DNA from: Paenibacillus polymyxa M1 | GTDB taxonomy: Bacteria > Bacillota > Bacilli > Paenibacillales > Paenibacillaceae | Reading direction: 5' to 3' | Length of the DNA: 64,000 bases | Assembly (NCBI RefSeq): GCF_000237325.1 | Contig: NC_017542.1 | Span: 3,134,501-3,198,500 of the forward strand | In this document: one piece after another, positions 26,770-35,219 of the stretch | Layout: every line of letters begins with the position of its first letter | Numbering within the stretch: position 1 is the first letter of the stretch | Made by a program: the position numbers and the translations under genes | Notes under the pieces: generated by a model | Databases searched by the model: none | What the model was told of the DNA's origin: nothing | Seen by the model: the letters and a program-made list of their open reading frames with translations, nothing else

Positions 26770-26818
26770 AAGAAAACTCCCTCCGCTCTGTAGCATATCG
26801 AGCGAAGGGAGTTTTCTT
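26770..26818. terminator. bidirectional terminator after mtnD
   Basis: AAGAAAACTCCCTCCGCTC pairs with GAGCGAAGGGAGTTTTCTT. The T-rich ends on both strands fit use by mtnD and by the convergent HAD gene. Confidence 0.85.
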
Positions 26819-26847
26819 GATACTTGTTTTAGAAAACTGTAGATTTC

Positions 26848-27642
26848 TCACTTTAAAGATTGAATAATTCCATGCAACTCAGACAAATGCTTGATTTGGA
26901 ACTTCGGCTTGATTTCTGTAGTATTGGTTTTAGCGTTCCGATTCACCCACACCGAATGGACACCAGCTGCCAAAGCCCCTTGAATATCAGTCGTCAGCTT
27001 ATCTCCTACCATTAAAGCTTGTCCAGGTTCAATTCCTAGAAGTCCCAAAGCATGCTGAAATATAGAAGGGTCAGGCTTGCCCCGACCAAAAGAACCTGAA
27101 ATGACAACATGATCAAAAAAAGGAGCCAATTGAGGAACTCCATCCAGCTTCTCCTGTTGTAGATCAGGGGAACCATTTGTCAGCAATAACAGCTTGTATT
27201 GCCCCTTCAATTGTTCCAGAATCTCAAACGTTTCTTCATATACATGTGGACGTGCACGTCTTTCCGAAGCAAATTGGGCAGCTAGCTTCTCCGCCAACTC
27301 CTCATTATCTATCCCCAGTTGCTGAAGCCCTCTGCGCCATGATTCCTTACGATAAGCAGGAGCCAACTGTTCCAATTGGCGGAATTCAGGTTGCTCACCT
27401 GCTGTAAAATTCGCCCACAGTCCTTCAAACGGATTAATGCCAATCATTTGAGTAAAACTAAAGGTTTCATAGGACTCATACAAAGCGCGCGCTTCCTTGC
27501 GTACGGCTTCTTCCAGCGTTTTCGGATCAGCCCCTGTTTCTCGGGAGCCTGTTTGACACGCTGCATCAAATGCCTCTTCTACACTACGTTCATCCCACAG
27601 AAGGGTATCATCAAGATCAAACATTATCGCCTGAATCGTCAT
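26848..27642 (-). CDS. HAD-superfamily hydrolase, subfamily IA
   Basis: From the ATG at 27642 (GAAAGAGAGTGG upstream) the protein has 264 residues. Motif I is MFDLDDTLLWDE, motif II LLLTNGSPDLQ, the motif III lysine is in FGRGKPDPSIF, and motif IV is MVGDKLTTDIQGA, all in order. The helical cap lies between motifs I and II, as in subfamily IA (YjjG/YsaA type). It is probably a cytoplasmic phosphatase of nucleotides or sugar phosphates; the substrate cannot be read. The longer frame to 27765 is unlikely to be translated. Confidence 0.85.
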   Translation of the reverse strand: MTIQAIMFDLDDTLLWDERSVEEAFDAACQTGSRETGADPKTLEEAVRKEARALYESYETFSFTQMIGINPFEGLWANFTAGEQPEFRQLEQLAPAYRKESWRRGLQQLGIDNEELAEKLAAQFASERRARPHVYEETFEILEQLKGQYKLLLLTNGSPDLQQEKLDGVPQLAPFFDHVVISGSFGRGKPDPSIFQHALGLLGIEPGQALMVGDKLTTDIQGALAAGVHSVWVNRNAKTNTTEIKPKFQIKHLSELHGIIQSLK

Positions 27643-27799
27643 ATGAATTATCCACTCTCTTTCCACTGTATATGTAAGATTGTCTGTTTGGTCACGAATC
27701 AGATCGTTATGTGTGCCCATATTAAGCAAGTGGCCGCACCATGTTATATGAAAAAATAACATCATACGGCCTTACTTACAGAGCTACAGGCTAAATCGG

Positions 27800-28309
27800 T
27801 TATTTCTTATCTACCTGTATCTGATTGGATAGTGCAAACTTTTCAAGCCGCTCTGCGATGGCATCCGTATCGTAGCGTCCCAGTGATTTTGTAAAAATAA
27901 AATTACCGCCCTTCCCTTTTCTTTCAACGGTAACGTAACCCTTTTCAATTTTGATGGCTTTCATGTCCCCTGCCGTCATCGGACGTTCTCTTCCACCTTT
28001 TAACATATAGAGGGTATCTTTTCCCACTTTTAAATAAGGACGGCGAATGAAGAAGATAACAGCCAGCATCAAGTACAAGCCAAATACCAGCCAGTCCATT
28101 CCCCGCATGCCGGTCTTAGTCAAAAAGTAACTCATAAGCATGTACAATACAGCAAGACCAGCCAGCATGATTGGCACAGTAATATTACGGCCACGGAAAA
28201 TGTCCATTGCTGAACCTGCGCCGTTAATGGTTTGAATGCCTTGTTTCTTGCGCGTTTTATTTAAATGCGCTGTGTTTTTACGTACTTTTCTTTCAAATGA
28301 TCGGGCCAT
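27800..28309 (-). CDS. small membrane protein of unknown function (169 aa)
   Basis: The basic N-terminus (MARSFERKVRKNTAHLNKTR) is followed by two membrane segments at about 46-66 and 73-90. A C-terminal cytoplasmic domain carries KVGKDTLYMLKGGRERPMT and a short beta region (KIEKGYVTVERKGK). I do not recognise a named family. It is a single gene, reading leftward, between the HAD hydrolase and ynzC. The strongly basic start suggests an inside orientation of the N-terminus. Confidence 0.65.
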   Translation of the reverse strand: MARSFERKVRKNTAHLNKTRKKQGIQTINGAGSAMDIFRGRNITVPIMLAGLAVLYMLMSYFLTKTGMRGMDWLVFGLYLMLAVIFFIRRPYLKVGKDTLYMLKGGRERPMTAGDMKAIKIEKGYVTVERKGKGGNFIFTKSLGRYDTDAIAERLEKFALSNQIQVDKK

Positions 28310-28423
28310 CTCTCAATTCCCTTCCCAATAAATATTACATTAAAACAACTGCCTTAAAGCTGATCTATATAGATACCAGGAAAGATACCTAAAACAAGGC
28401 AAATGATGCAGGCTTTAGCGACA

Positions 28424-28630
28424 TTAATGCTTCAGCCCGTCATTTCCCTTCGACGTATCATCGTCCACAAATTCAATGGTTTCAAGCTGCTGCCGAAAAT
28501 TACGGCGAATGTTGCCTAAATAAATTTCCCGAAGGTTGGCGCGCTCTGTGGTTTCCTCTTCTGTCAATCCTTCGGCTTTTGCTTTGCGCGCTAATTCATT
28601 AATGCGCTGTACCAAGCTGTCTATATCCAA
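28424..28630 (-). CDS. ynzC: YnzC/DUF896 family protein (TTG start)
   Basis: GGAGGGG lies eight bases before TTG at 28630, giving 68 residues and the typical short DUF896 helical hairpin: LVQRINELARKAKAEGLT, then RANLREIYLGNIRRNFR. In B. subtilis the homologue belongs to the SOS-induced yneA-yneB-ynzC group next to lexA. The same neighbourhood is kept here without yneB, so SOS control is likely. Its molecular role is not known. Confidence 0.85.
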   Translation of the reverse strand: MDIDSLVQRINELARKAKAEGLTEEETTERANLREIYLGNIRRNFRQQLETIEFVDDDTSKGNDGLKH

Positions 28631-28683
28631 ATTGTGTCCCCTCCATAAAAGCAAAGATATAATACACTTTGACATGTAGAAAA

Positions 28684-28725
28684 GAGCTTGTCAAGGCTCC
28701 CGCATTGCGCTCCTTGACAAGCTCT
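28684..28725 (-). terminator. terminator between yneA-like gene and ynzC
   Basis: GAGCTTGTCAAGG pairs with CCTTGACAAGCTC, followed on the minus strand by CTTTTCT. It probably ends or attenuates yneA transcription, so ynzC may be read less or from its own promoter. Confidence 0.7.
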
Positions 28726-28738
28726 ATAGTCTTATAGA

Positions 28739-29107
28739 TCAGAAGTGTGGAAGCTTAAGCACCTGACCTGCCTGCACTCCCCGATCCTCCAAAGCGTTAA
28801 TACGCATAATCCCTTCAATATATACCCGTGTATCCATTCGTTCCGGTTTATGATTCACGGCAATCTTCCATAACGTATCTCCAGGTTGTACGGTCAGCTT
28901 AATCACCTCTTTATTAGAAACTGAAGGTGCTGCGAAAACCGTAAGTACACCTGCCCCTGCAACCCAAACGATAATTACTAGAATAAGAAGCTTGAGTAAA
29001 AGAGTATTGGTAATAACCTGTAACAAACGCACCTTACCCTCTTTTCGGGTCTCCTGTAAATTCTCTAAGTTCATCGGGAAAATACTTTGATAAGTGCTAT
29101 ATTTCAT
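28739..29107 (-). CDS. yneA: YneA-like cell division suppressor with LysM domain
   Basis: From the ATG at 29107 (GGAGGACGCGG upstream) the protein has 122 residues. It has a cytoplasmic start, one membrane segment (about 36-60, KLLILVIIVWVAGAGVLTVF) and an extracytoplasmic LysM domain (KLTVQPGDTLWKIAVNH to AGQVLKLPHF). In B. subtilis the corresponding SOS-induced protein delays division while DNA is repaired. Its divergent place next to lexA and the LexA-box-like sites between them support the same use. Confidence 0.88.
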   Translation of the reverse strand: MKYSTYQSIFPMNLENLQETRKEGKVRLLQVITNTLLLKLLILVIIVWVAGAGVLTVFAAPSVSNKEVIKLTVQPGDTLWKIAVNHKPERMDTRVYIEGIMRINALEDRGVQAGQVLKLPHF

Positions 29108-29123
29108 AATTGGCCGCGTCCTC

Positions 29124-29262
29124 CAAACGTTTGTTCTTATGTTTTTCACAATATAACACGAACATTTGTTTTGTTCAATAGAAAAGAGAACAAAAGTTCG
29201 TAAATATTTTTAGGGATTATTTAGAACTTATGTTTGTACGAACGGAGGTTCTATGCTATAAT
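29124..29262. promoter_or_regulatory. lexA/yneA divergent control region with five LexA-box-like sites
   Basis: Five sites match or nearly match the Gram-positive LexA box GAAC-N4-GTTC: CAAACGTTTGTTCT (29124-29137, minus orientation), CGAACATTTGTTTT (29159-29172), AGAACAAAAGTTCG (29187-29200), AGAACTTATGTTTG (29223-29236) and CGAACGGAGGTTCT (29239-29252). A TATAAT-like -10 for lexA lies at about 29257-29262. The first site overlaps the space before the yneA ribosome site. Confidence 0.85.
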
Positions 29263-29296
29263 TTTCCCAAACGTTACTAAATGGGGTTGATACGGT

Positions 29297-29923
29297 ATGT
29301 CTAAGATTTCGAGCCGCCAGCAGGCCATTCTTGAATTTATCCGCAATGAAGTGCGTCTAAAGGGATACCCCCCTTCTGTGCGCGAAATAGGCGAGGCAGT
29401 CGGATTGGCCTCCAGTTCTACGGTTCACGGTCATTTGGATCGTTTGGAGAAAAAAGGACTCATTCGCCGCGATCCTACGAAACCACGGGCTATTGAATTA
29501 CTTGGTCAAGACGAATCGGATAACAGCAACTTGATTAATTACTCCATTAGTCGTGTTCCCGTCGTCGGCAAAGTAACCGCTGGTCTTCCTATTACGGCGA
29601 CAGAAAATATTGAAGATTACTTTCCTCTTCCCCAACACTTTGTTGGTGAGGATAAAATATTCATGTTATCTGTTGTAGGCGAAAGCATGATTGAAGCTGG
29701 TATTGCTAACGGAGACTATGTAATCGTACGTCAGCAGCAGACGGCTGATAACGGAGACATTGTAGTAGCTATGACAGATGAAGACGAGGCAACAGTTAAA
29801 ACCTTTTACAAAGAAAAAGATCATATCCGGCTTCAACCTGAAAATCCAGCCTTTGAACCGCTTCGCCTGACACACGTCAGCATATTGGGCAAGGTTGTTG
29901 GACTCTTCCGGGACTTCCACTGA
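29297..29923 (+). CDS. lexA: LexA SOS repressor
   Basis: This 208-residue repressor has a winged helix-turn-helix N-terminus ([36 protein letters not shown]) and a self-cleavage domain. The scissile A95-G96 lies in KVTAGLPI, and the catalytic pair is S130 (VVGESM) and K168 (EATVKTFY). All elements are intact, so RecA-stimulated self-cleavage is expected. It controls its own promoter and the divergent yneA-like gene through the boxes at 29124-29252. Confidence 0.97.
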   Translation: MSKISSRQQAILEFIRNEVRLKGYPPSVREIGEAVGLASSSTVHGHLDRLEKKGLIRRDPTKPRAIELLGQDESDNSNLINYSISRVPVVGKVTAGLPITATENIEDYFPLPQHFVGEDKIFMLSVVGESMIEAGIANGDYVIVRQQQTADNGDIVVAMTDEDEATVKTFYKEKDHIRLQPENPAFEPLRLTHVSILGKVVGLFRDFH

Positions 29924-29961
29924 TTTATCGTGCTTTCTTCCCCGTTATACTACCACGAATA

Positions 29962-29992
29962 TAAAACCGGCCGCCTAGGCGAGCCGGTTTTA
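29962..29992 (+). terminator. lexA terminator
   Basis: AAAACCGGC and GCCGGTTTT enclose an 11-base loop 38 bp after lexA. From here to 30341 no gene is seen; a T-less hairpin GCCTTCCC/GGGAAGGC lies at 30166-30196. Confidence 0.85.
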
Positions 29993-30341
29993 TATTGTTA
30001 TTATGTTTACTATGTGTGTCTCACAACTATTCTTTCCTTTTCAGCAACCTATATTGTCTCTACTATTATATCCCCCCCATTATCCGAAATAGTCCCGTCT
30101 GATCTTGAACTGTTTACTTTTATTAGCTAAACAAATGGAAATTTGACTCATGTGAACCTACTGTAGCCTTCCCCTATAACGTAAAGTTGGGAAGGCGAAC
30201 GCAGGCTAGCATGAGTTTTTTTTAAAAACATTTAGGAACATAGGTACTAGCTTCTTTTTGTCTTTAGTAGATTTATGCTGATACATTACTAGCACAATTG
30301 ACATATGTATATAGCAGACCTAAAGTAAAGGAGTTATGCAG

Positions 30342-30506
30342 ATGATCAGAAATAGAGTTAAAACGTATAAGCATCGCATCGGGAAAAACAGATATCTGGT
30401 CGTTAAAGTCTTTCAAGCCGCAGCTGCTAAAACAGGAAGCGGAAATGCACTCGCAACTAACGCATTAAATATCAAAATTACCAAGCGTAAGCATAAACAT
30501 CATTAA
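30342..30506 (+). CDS. tiny basic protein of unknown function (54 aa)
   Basis: The ATG at 30342 has AAGGAG eight bases upstream; an ATG two codons earlier is too close to it. The product is strongly basic (MIRNRVKTYKHRIGKNRY at the start, ITKRKHKHH at the end) with an alanine-rich middle (FQAAAAKTGSGNALATNA). It resembles a nucleic-acid-binding or spore-associated small protein in composition, but no family is recognised. The following tiny basic gene, 41 bp on, shares an A-x-GNALA element, so the two are probably related in use and co-transcribed. Confidence 0.65.
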   Translation: MIRNRVKTYKHRIGKNRYLVVKVFQAAAAKTGSGNALATNALNIKITKRKHKHH

Positions 30507-30547
30507 GATTTAACCGTACCTTCATTTCTTTGAAGGGAGGTGATATT

Positions 30548-30688
30548 ATGAGCAGAAGACACAGCAACCGTGAATTGAGAAGAAGAAGATTAAACATCCG
30601 TTCCAACCAAAGAGCCACTGCGCGTGCAAGAGGTAACGCACTGGCTGTCAATCTGTTTAGCGTGAATGATGGACAACGCAGACGTTAA
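30548..30688 (+). CDS. tiny arginine-rich protein of unknown function (46 aa)
   Basis: The ribosome site GGGAGGTGA is ideal before the ATG at 30548. The product is extremely arginine-rich (MSRRHSNRELRRRRLNIRS, ending DGQRRR) with ARARGNALAVNLFS in the middle. It probably binds DNA or RNA electrostatically; a spore role is possible but unproven. A strong terminator follows at 30707-30733, closing the two-gene unit. Confidence 0.7.
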   Translation: MSRRHSNRELRRRRLNIRSNQRATARARGNALAVNLFSVNDGQRRR

Positions 30689-30706
30689 TATTTATTTACA
30701 AGCAAA

Positions 30707-30733
30707 AAGCAGGAAGAATTCTTCCTGCTTTTT
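30707..30733 (+). terminator. terminator of the tiny basic protein operon
   Basis: AAGCAGGAAGAATTCTTCCTGCTT is a perfect palindromic stem with a T-run of seven. Confidence 0.9.
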
Positions 30734-30781
30734 TTGTGTTAAATGATCCCCAAACTACCAATCCCGCCAGTTATAGCTTCT

Positions 30782-31000
30782 TCAAACTTGTATCAGCTTT
30801 GGTCCTGCTTGCCCGCATTTCTTTATAAATTTTATAAACAAGGCTCGAACAGCTGGACCCATAACCAATAATTGTAATGGATAGGCCACAACAAAGTTCT
30901 TTATAAAAATTTCTAAATATGCTTCAAATAATGAATGATCGCTAATAGCATGGCTAAGAATTGAAGTTAATAAACCGTAGAAAGACATAGAACAGGCCAT
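30782..31000 (-). pseudogene. DUF2798-like membrane protein remnant
   Basis: The frame encodes a membrane segment pair ending KNFVVAYPLQLLVMGPAVRALF, which fits the C-terminal half of DUF2798 proteins. Coding-like sequence continues upstream of the first ATG in the same frame (WYNGVRKFG) until a stop, with no start codon. The gene therefore seems N-terminally truncated. The family assignment is from memory of the FGMACSMSF...P..L motif. Confidence 0.5.
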
Positions 31001-31170
31001 TCCGAACTTCCGAACACCATTATACCATTTCCGAAGTTGATTTATATTTGCTTGGTGATACCGGCTATGATCAGATATGTGCCAGATTCCAATAAATTAA
31101 TCACAAAGTTATAATCCGCTAAGAGATCCTTAAGTGAATATCCCTACTTTGCGGAATATTATTATGTTTA

Positions 31171-31377
31171 TCAACCATAGGACCATAGTTTACTCAAGAT
31201 ATTCAGGAATATCTTCTCTCCTTTAATTCTGTAAACCCATTTCAAGTCTACATATGACAAATGCCTAATCAACTGGGAAGTGCTGTTATACTTATGATCT
31301 GGCCCTTTATAATCTAACTCGCTTTGCTTCATATCTTGAACGATGGATTTTAATCGGTTGTAATTCCCCTCCACCAT
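31171..31377 (-). pseudogene. DinB-like protein, N-terminal fragment
   Basis: The 68-residue frame contains YNRLKSIVQDMKQSELDYKG and STSQLIRHLSYVDLKWVYRI, like the first two helices of DinB/DUF664 proteins, which are normally about 150-170 residues. It stops early and nothing matching the rest is seen downstream. This is a likely decay product in the accessory region that begins here. Confidence 0.5.
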
Positions 31378-31565
31378 TTAATAAAAGATGCCCACCTGCG
31401 GTGTCATAGATTCAGACCCTCTTAGATCAAAAATCATTAAAAAACCTCATTTCATGGGAAGATATAATTTGTCATAACTTTGTGCCATCAAAATATTTAT
31501 ATGTATGCTTTAAAACTGAACACTCAGTGACTCATTCGGGGCATGTGTAACAATTCCTTTAACTA

Positions 31566-31601
31566 AAAAGCTCTACCAACCATAAGGTTAGTAGAGCTTT
31601 T
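31566..31601 (-). terminator. terminator of the first alo-type locus (repeat family)
   Basis: AAAGCTCTACTAACC and GGTTGGTAGAGCTTT form the stem, with a T-run on the minus strand. Near-identical hairpins occur at about 37259, 42769, 44072 and 47178, with a degenerate one near 46320. Confidence 0.85.
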
Positions 31602-31605
31602 GCAT

Positions 31606-31707
31606 TTAAGAACCTCCAACCTGTACAAGGATCTGAATATGTTGCGTCAGGACGGGAAAAAACAAAAAGCTACTTGCAACGATTAACAGTGTCATTTTTT
31701 TCAACAT
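31606..31707 (-). CDS. aloP: AloP-like secreted signalling pre-peptide (33 aa)
   Basis: This small gene starts inside the end of the AloR-like gene (38-bp overlap, different frame). It encodes MLKKMTLLIVASSFLFFP, a basic start and hydrophobic export segment, followed by a short tail ending LVQVGGS. The second locus shows the same layout, the same 38-bp overlap and a tail ending NVTIGGF. In P. polymyxa, Alo systems use a C-terminal fragment of such an exported peptide as a signal for the adjacent receptor. The terminator at 31566-31601 follows at once. The mature form cannot be read directly. Confidence 0.75.
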   Translation of the reverse strand: MLKKMTLLIVASSFLFFPVLTQHIQILVQVGGS

Positions 31708-33088
31708 TGTCTAACCACACCTTTTCTGATAGTTTAAAATACTCTTCTCTGGCCTCTGGAGACGCGTATGCTTGGAAATGTGCAAAGAGACCCGTACAGT
31801 TTATAAAGTATGTTTCATTGTTTAGTATATGTGCTTTTACCATAGCACATAATAATTGTTTAAAACCATCATTGTACTTCCCCCTGTTTAAATAATAGTA
31901 GGCCACTTCGTAACAAAACCATGCAATATAGTCAGGTACCACTTGTTGGGTGTACATATCAGTAGATAGCGGAAGTTGGGTAAAGGCATCAATGTCTATC
32001 TTAAATCGTGATAGTACATCATCTACATTCAAATTATATCGGTTAGCCGCTATCATAACGTTCAACAACTTTGAGAGTTTTTCATCCTCCACAGTATGTG
32101 CTGTTTCAGCTATGTATTCAACATAATCTGCAAGCACACTTGTATCTCCAGATAGGAGTTTATTAACGTAAATATTACATCGTGCCCAGTCTTGATACAT
32201 TTCTACCCAATATAGGGTATCATCATCAGTCTCTCTAACCCACTCCAAGTCTGCATAGGCATATGTATATTGTAGAGCTTGTTGATAATCGCCTTGGGCA
32301 TCACAGACACTTGCACACAACAGGTCAGCATAGGTAATATATACAAACATGGGGCGACTTAAACTATTTTTAGACTCATCATCCTTTAGTTTCTTCTGTT
32401 GATGTTTCAAAGTGTATTGGATTTCCGCTTTTGCTCTCAATTTTCTCGCTATTTCATCAACCTTATCCCATTTACGCAAAGATCTGTACACATTAGCTAA
32501 GTCCTTCAATGCATCAAGTTGTTCTATTTCATCTAGGCGCTCGACATAAGGCTCGAAAAGTATGGCTGCCCTAAGATTGCGGCTTTGATCGTCATCAATC
32601 TGAATCGTGAAAATACGATATTGACAGATGGCCAAGCGTTCAGAATGTTGATATTTTTCCACTTCTGCTACACTTTCATAGAGCAATAGTGCAGCATCAT
32701 ATCGTCCCTGCGCTAACAATTCTTCTGCAATGTCAAATAGCTTGGGTGAGTAGAGTAGATTGTCCATGATAGCTCCCACCACTCGACGGATCGCATCCAA
32801 CTTGTCCAACTCTGCACAGCGATACAAAAATGGCTCGATTCGCCTCATATTAGGGGGAATGTCGATAATATAGTTTTCTACATATAAGTCGTAAAAATAG
32901 CCTTCTGGTAAACCCATAGCCTCAGTGATTCTATCAATTTGGTTAACAGACATAGAACTATTTCCTGTTACAATGCCACTTACTATCCCCCTATTAATGC
33001 CTGCGATATGCCCGAATTGCGTTAGGTTCAGACCCTCTTGTTTTAGGTATCTATCTAATTCCGCCCGAATCGTAGGTGTATGCTTCAT
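31670..33088 (-). CDS. aloR: AloR-like peptide receptor: XRE helix-turn-helix plus TPR domain
   Basis: From the ATG at 33088 (AAGGGTGG upstream) the protein has 472 residues. Residues 1-60 are an XRE DNA-binding domain (LTQFGHIAGINRGIVSGIVT, then MSVNQIDRITEAMGLPEG). The rest is all-helical TPR-like repeats (ELLAQGRYDAALLLYES, DALKDLANVYRSLRKWDKV, YYYLNRGKYNDGFKQL). This is the layout of RRNPP-type peptide receptors such as AimR and the P. polymyxa AloR family. The receptor probably changes DNA binding when it captures the peptide encoded at 31606-31707. Its targets are unknown; the neighbouring small-peptide genes are candidates. Confidence 0.82.
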   Translation of the reverse strand: MKHTPTIRAELDRYLKQEGLNLTQFGHIAGINRGIVSGIVTGNSSMSVNQIDRITEAMGLPEGYFYDLYVENYIIDIPPNMRRIEPFLYRCAELDKLDAIRRVVGAIMDNLLYSPKLFDIAEELLAQGRYDAALLLYESVAEVEKYQHSERLAICQYRIFTIQIDDDQSRNLRAAILFEPYVERLDEIEQLDALKDLANVYRSLRKWDKVDEIARKLRAKAEIQYTLKHQQKKLKDDESKNSLSRPMFVYITYADLLCASVCDAQGDYQQALQYTYAYADLEWVRETDDDTLYWVEMYQDWARCNIYVNKLLSGDTSVLADYVEYIAETAHTVEDEKLSKLLNVMIAANRYNLNVDDVLSRFKIDIDAFTQLPLSTDMYTQQVVPDYIAWFCYEVAYYYLNRGKYNDGFKQLLCAMVKAHILNNETYFINCTGLFAHFQAYASPEAREEYFKLSEKVWLDNVEKNDTVNRCK

Positions 33089-33262
33089 GTCATATCCACC
33101 CTTCACATAAAAATTCCAAAATTTTTATATTATTGTTATCTATTTTTCTCTAAAATTGACCATATGTCAATATATTATGCGAATAATGTGAGATTTCATT
33201 TTTAACATAAAATGAAATAAAAAAACTTCGGTAAGCATGGTTTATGCTGATCACTGACAGTA

Positions 33263-33384
33263 GAACCCAATAAGCGCAACAACCTATTATGGCAGGGTTT
33301 CCTAAATAGGCTGTAAAAACTTAGTTAACCAAAAGGAAGAGAATACTATGGTTACTGCCAAATAACCTATGCGCCATTGGGTTC
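33263..33384. repeat. inverted-repeat element, copy 1
   Basis: The ends GAACCCAATAAGCGCA and TGCGCCATTGGGTTC are inverted repeats, with inner parts (CTATTATGGCAG and CTGCCAAATAA) also matching. The 122-bp unit is non-coding. A second copy lies at 36724-36831. Both lie about 55 bp after a small membrane-peptide gene, so the unit may be either a MITE-like element or a structured 3' RNA. Confidence 0.65.
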
Positions 33385-33439
33385 AACTTTTACCATCTTA
33401 AAAAAAGTGAAGTGTGTTACATTATAATTTTTCACAAAA

Positions 33440-33540
33440 TTAAATCCAAAATGCTTTAGTAATTATAACCAAGAGGATAAAAAGCACCAAAATTGCCTCT
33501 GTAGAAGTCCACACACCGTAGCCACTTCACATGCACCCAT
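33440..33540 (-). pseudogene. small single-span membrane peptide gene, copy 1 (frameshifted)
   Basis: The sequence matches copies 2-5 (WTSTEAILVLFILLVIITK) but the start is broken. From the ATG at 33540 the frame is shifted, and the in-frame ATG at 33532 is followed at once by TGA. Promoter and ribosome-site regions are still like those of the intact copies, so the loss may be recent. Confidence 0.7.
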
Positions 33541-33570
33541 GGTTTTAACATCCTTTAATTGTTGTACTTC

Positions 33571-33579
33571 TAATATATG
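33571..33579 (-). promoter_or_regulatory. sigma-K-like -10 element of copy 1
   Basis: CATATATTA fits CATA-N3-TA, and GTCAC lies about 15 bases upstream. The same arrangement precedes copies 2, 3 and 4. Confidence 0.5.
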
Positions 33580-33625
33580 TATAGATACGTTTTGTGACAG
33601 GGCATACAGATTAAACAAAACAAAG

Positions 33626-33657
33626 ACTCAACCAGCTAAACCGGCAGAGCCTAATCA
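33626..33657 (-). terminator. terminator after the glycosyltransferase gene
   Basis: AGGCTCTGCCGG and a partly matching GCTGGTTGAGTCT stem are followed on the minus strand by TTTGTTTTGTTT. A close relative lies at 50999-51030, after peptide copy 5. Confidence 0.65.
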
Positions 33658-33733
33658 CCTTTTTGTAAAAACATTACAAGCTTGTGCCATTAGAGTATCA
33701 TCGGTCCAACAGGATCACTTGCTTATCTCTCTG

Positions 33734-34615
33734 TCAATAAGGAATATGGGATATACACCTTGAAAACGCTATATTTAACATTTCCTGGTTATAAACTAAA
33801 TACTTACTGTTTTGGTCTAGCACCCAGTTGGCAAAACCTAAAGCTCTGGTGTAGCTACCATAATCGTAGGGATTAATTTTAAACTCAAGAATATCCAGCA
33901 TAATCTGGTTCTCTTCATCTGATAATTCCAAGCCCAACTTACTAAACTGTCTTTGACGAATTCTCCGAGCAGTAGCATCTTGTATAGCTTTGTGCTGATT
34001 GGACACTTGTCCATTATGTTGACGATAATACAATACGTTTATGGGGAGGTTTGCCATTTGTACCTGGAAAGCTAGTCGGTTCCACAGCTCGTAGTCTTCG
34101 GCATGGGGATAATTACTATCATATTGAATGCCAAGCCGACGGATCATGCTATTGCGCATGATTACAGCCGGATGGCAGATACAACAGTGAAATAGCAACC
34201 ATGTTTTAATTTCGTCATGACTGGCCGGATTTACCTTTATTGATCCTCCACTAGATGAAGTAAAAGCAGCACCGCATACATCAACCAATGGATTTTGATC
34301 CATAAATGCGATTTGTACAGCTAGTCGATCTGGTGTAGAAATATCATCGCTATCCATACGAACGATATATTCACCATTGGCCTTTTTTAATCCTTCGTTT
34401 AAAGAAGCGATTAACCCTCGATTGGTACTATGGAAGATTTTTATCACTCTAGGGTCTGATATTTGTGAAATAAGAAAGGTAGATCCATCTGTCGAACCAT
34501 CATCAATAACAATTAATTCAAAATCTGAATAAGTTTGAGTTAAAATACTGTGTATTGCTTCCAAGACAAAAGCCGCATTATTGTAAACTGGCAGTATGAC
34601 CGAAGCTCGTGGCAC
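33734..34615 (-). CDS. family 2 glycosyltransferase
   Basis: A 293-residue GT-A-type glycosyltransferase: VILPVYNNAAFVLEAIHSIL at the N-terminus, then ELIVIDDGSTDGS (about 34-46), the metal-binding VRMDSDDIS (about 91-99) and PHAEDYELWNRL (about 170-181). It transfers a sugar from an NDP-sugar, probably to a surface polymer or peptide. No signal or membrane segments are seen. It is alone, with no sugar pathway genes nearby, and lies among mobile and decaying genes, so its acceptor is unknown. Confidence 0.88.
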   Translation of the reverse strand: MPRASVILPVYNNAAFVLEAIHSILTQTYSDFELIVIDDGSTDGSTFLISQISDPRVIKIFHSTNRGLIASLNEGLKKANGEYIVRMDSDDISTPDRLAVQIAFMDQNPLVDVCGAAFTSSSGGSIKVNPASHDEIKTWLLFHCCICHPAVIMRNSMIRRLGIQYDSNYPHAEDYELWNRLAFQVQMANLPINVLYYRQHNGQVSNQHKAIQDATARRIRQRQFSKLGLELSDEENQIMLDILEFKINPYDYGSYTRALGFANWVLDQNSKYLVYNQEMLNIAFSRCISHIPY

Positions 34616-35219
34616 AATATTCCCTCCATTTCATATTTTAAAAATAGAATCAGTAATAAAATCACAAAGCAGCTCCCCTATTTTTGATAGCTGTTCCTTC
34701 TATATTCTTATGTTCTAAGATATGTTCTGAAATATATTTTGAAGCGGCTTCTCGGTAATATAATATGCCCTTTTGAAAATTTAGAAGCTTTCCACTCCTA
34801 GAAAGCCAATCCTCTTATCAAAAGACACCTCCTTATAATTAATTAACAGAAAAAGATTCGCTAGTGCCATCAAAGATTGATTGGTTTGAATATTCATGCT
34901 TCAAAGTCGAGTTATTTACTTCTTAGATGATATTGACAAAATAAGTAATAAATTTGTACAATTAGGAAAAATATATTACTTAGATCCCATTCTTCATCGG
35001 TAATAAACCTATTATAATATCAGTAATATTTTCTTAAAGATGGGTATAACAACTCTCTTTTGCCTCTCCTTTTTGCAAATGTGCCTGTATTTAATTTAAC
35101 TTAACCAATATTTGTCAGATATCACAGCTGCATATACTACTGTATATTTATATCTAAATGGAAAACGGACTGTGAGATTCAGCCGAAGATCATATCTGCA
35201 TCTTAAAAAGGGGGATTGA
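34616..35219. other. intergenic stretch with a broken small ORF
   Basis: On the minus strand at about 34,665-34,820, AAGGAGGTG is followed by a frame reading LLNFQKGILYYREAASKY and ending NRGAAL. It has no in-frame start and appears frameshifted near its beginning; the family is unknown. The remainder is AT-rich and should hold the promoters of the flanking divergent genes. Confidence 0.45.
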
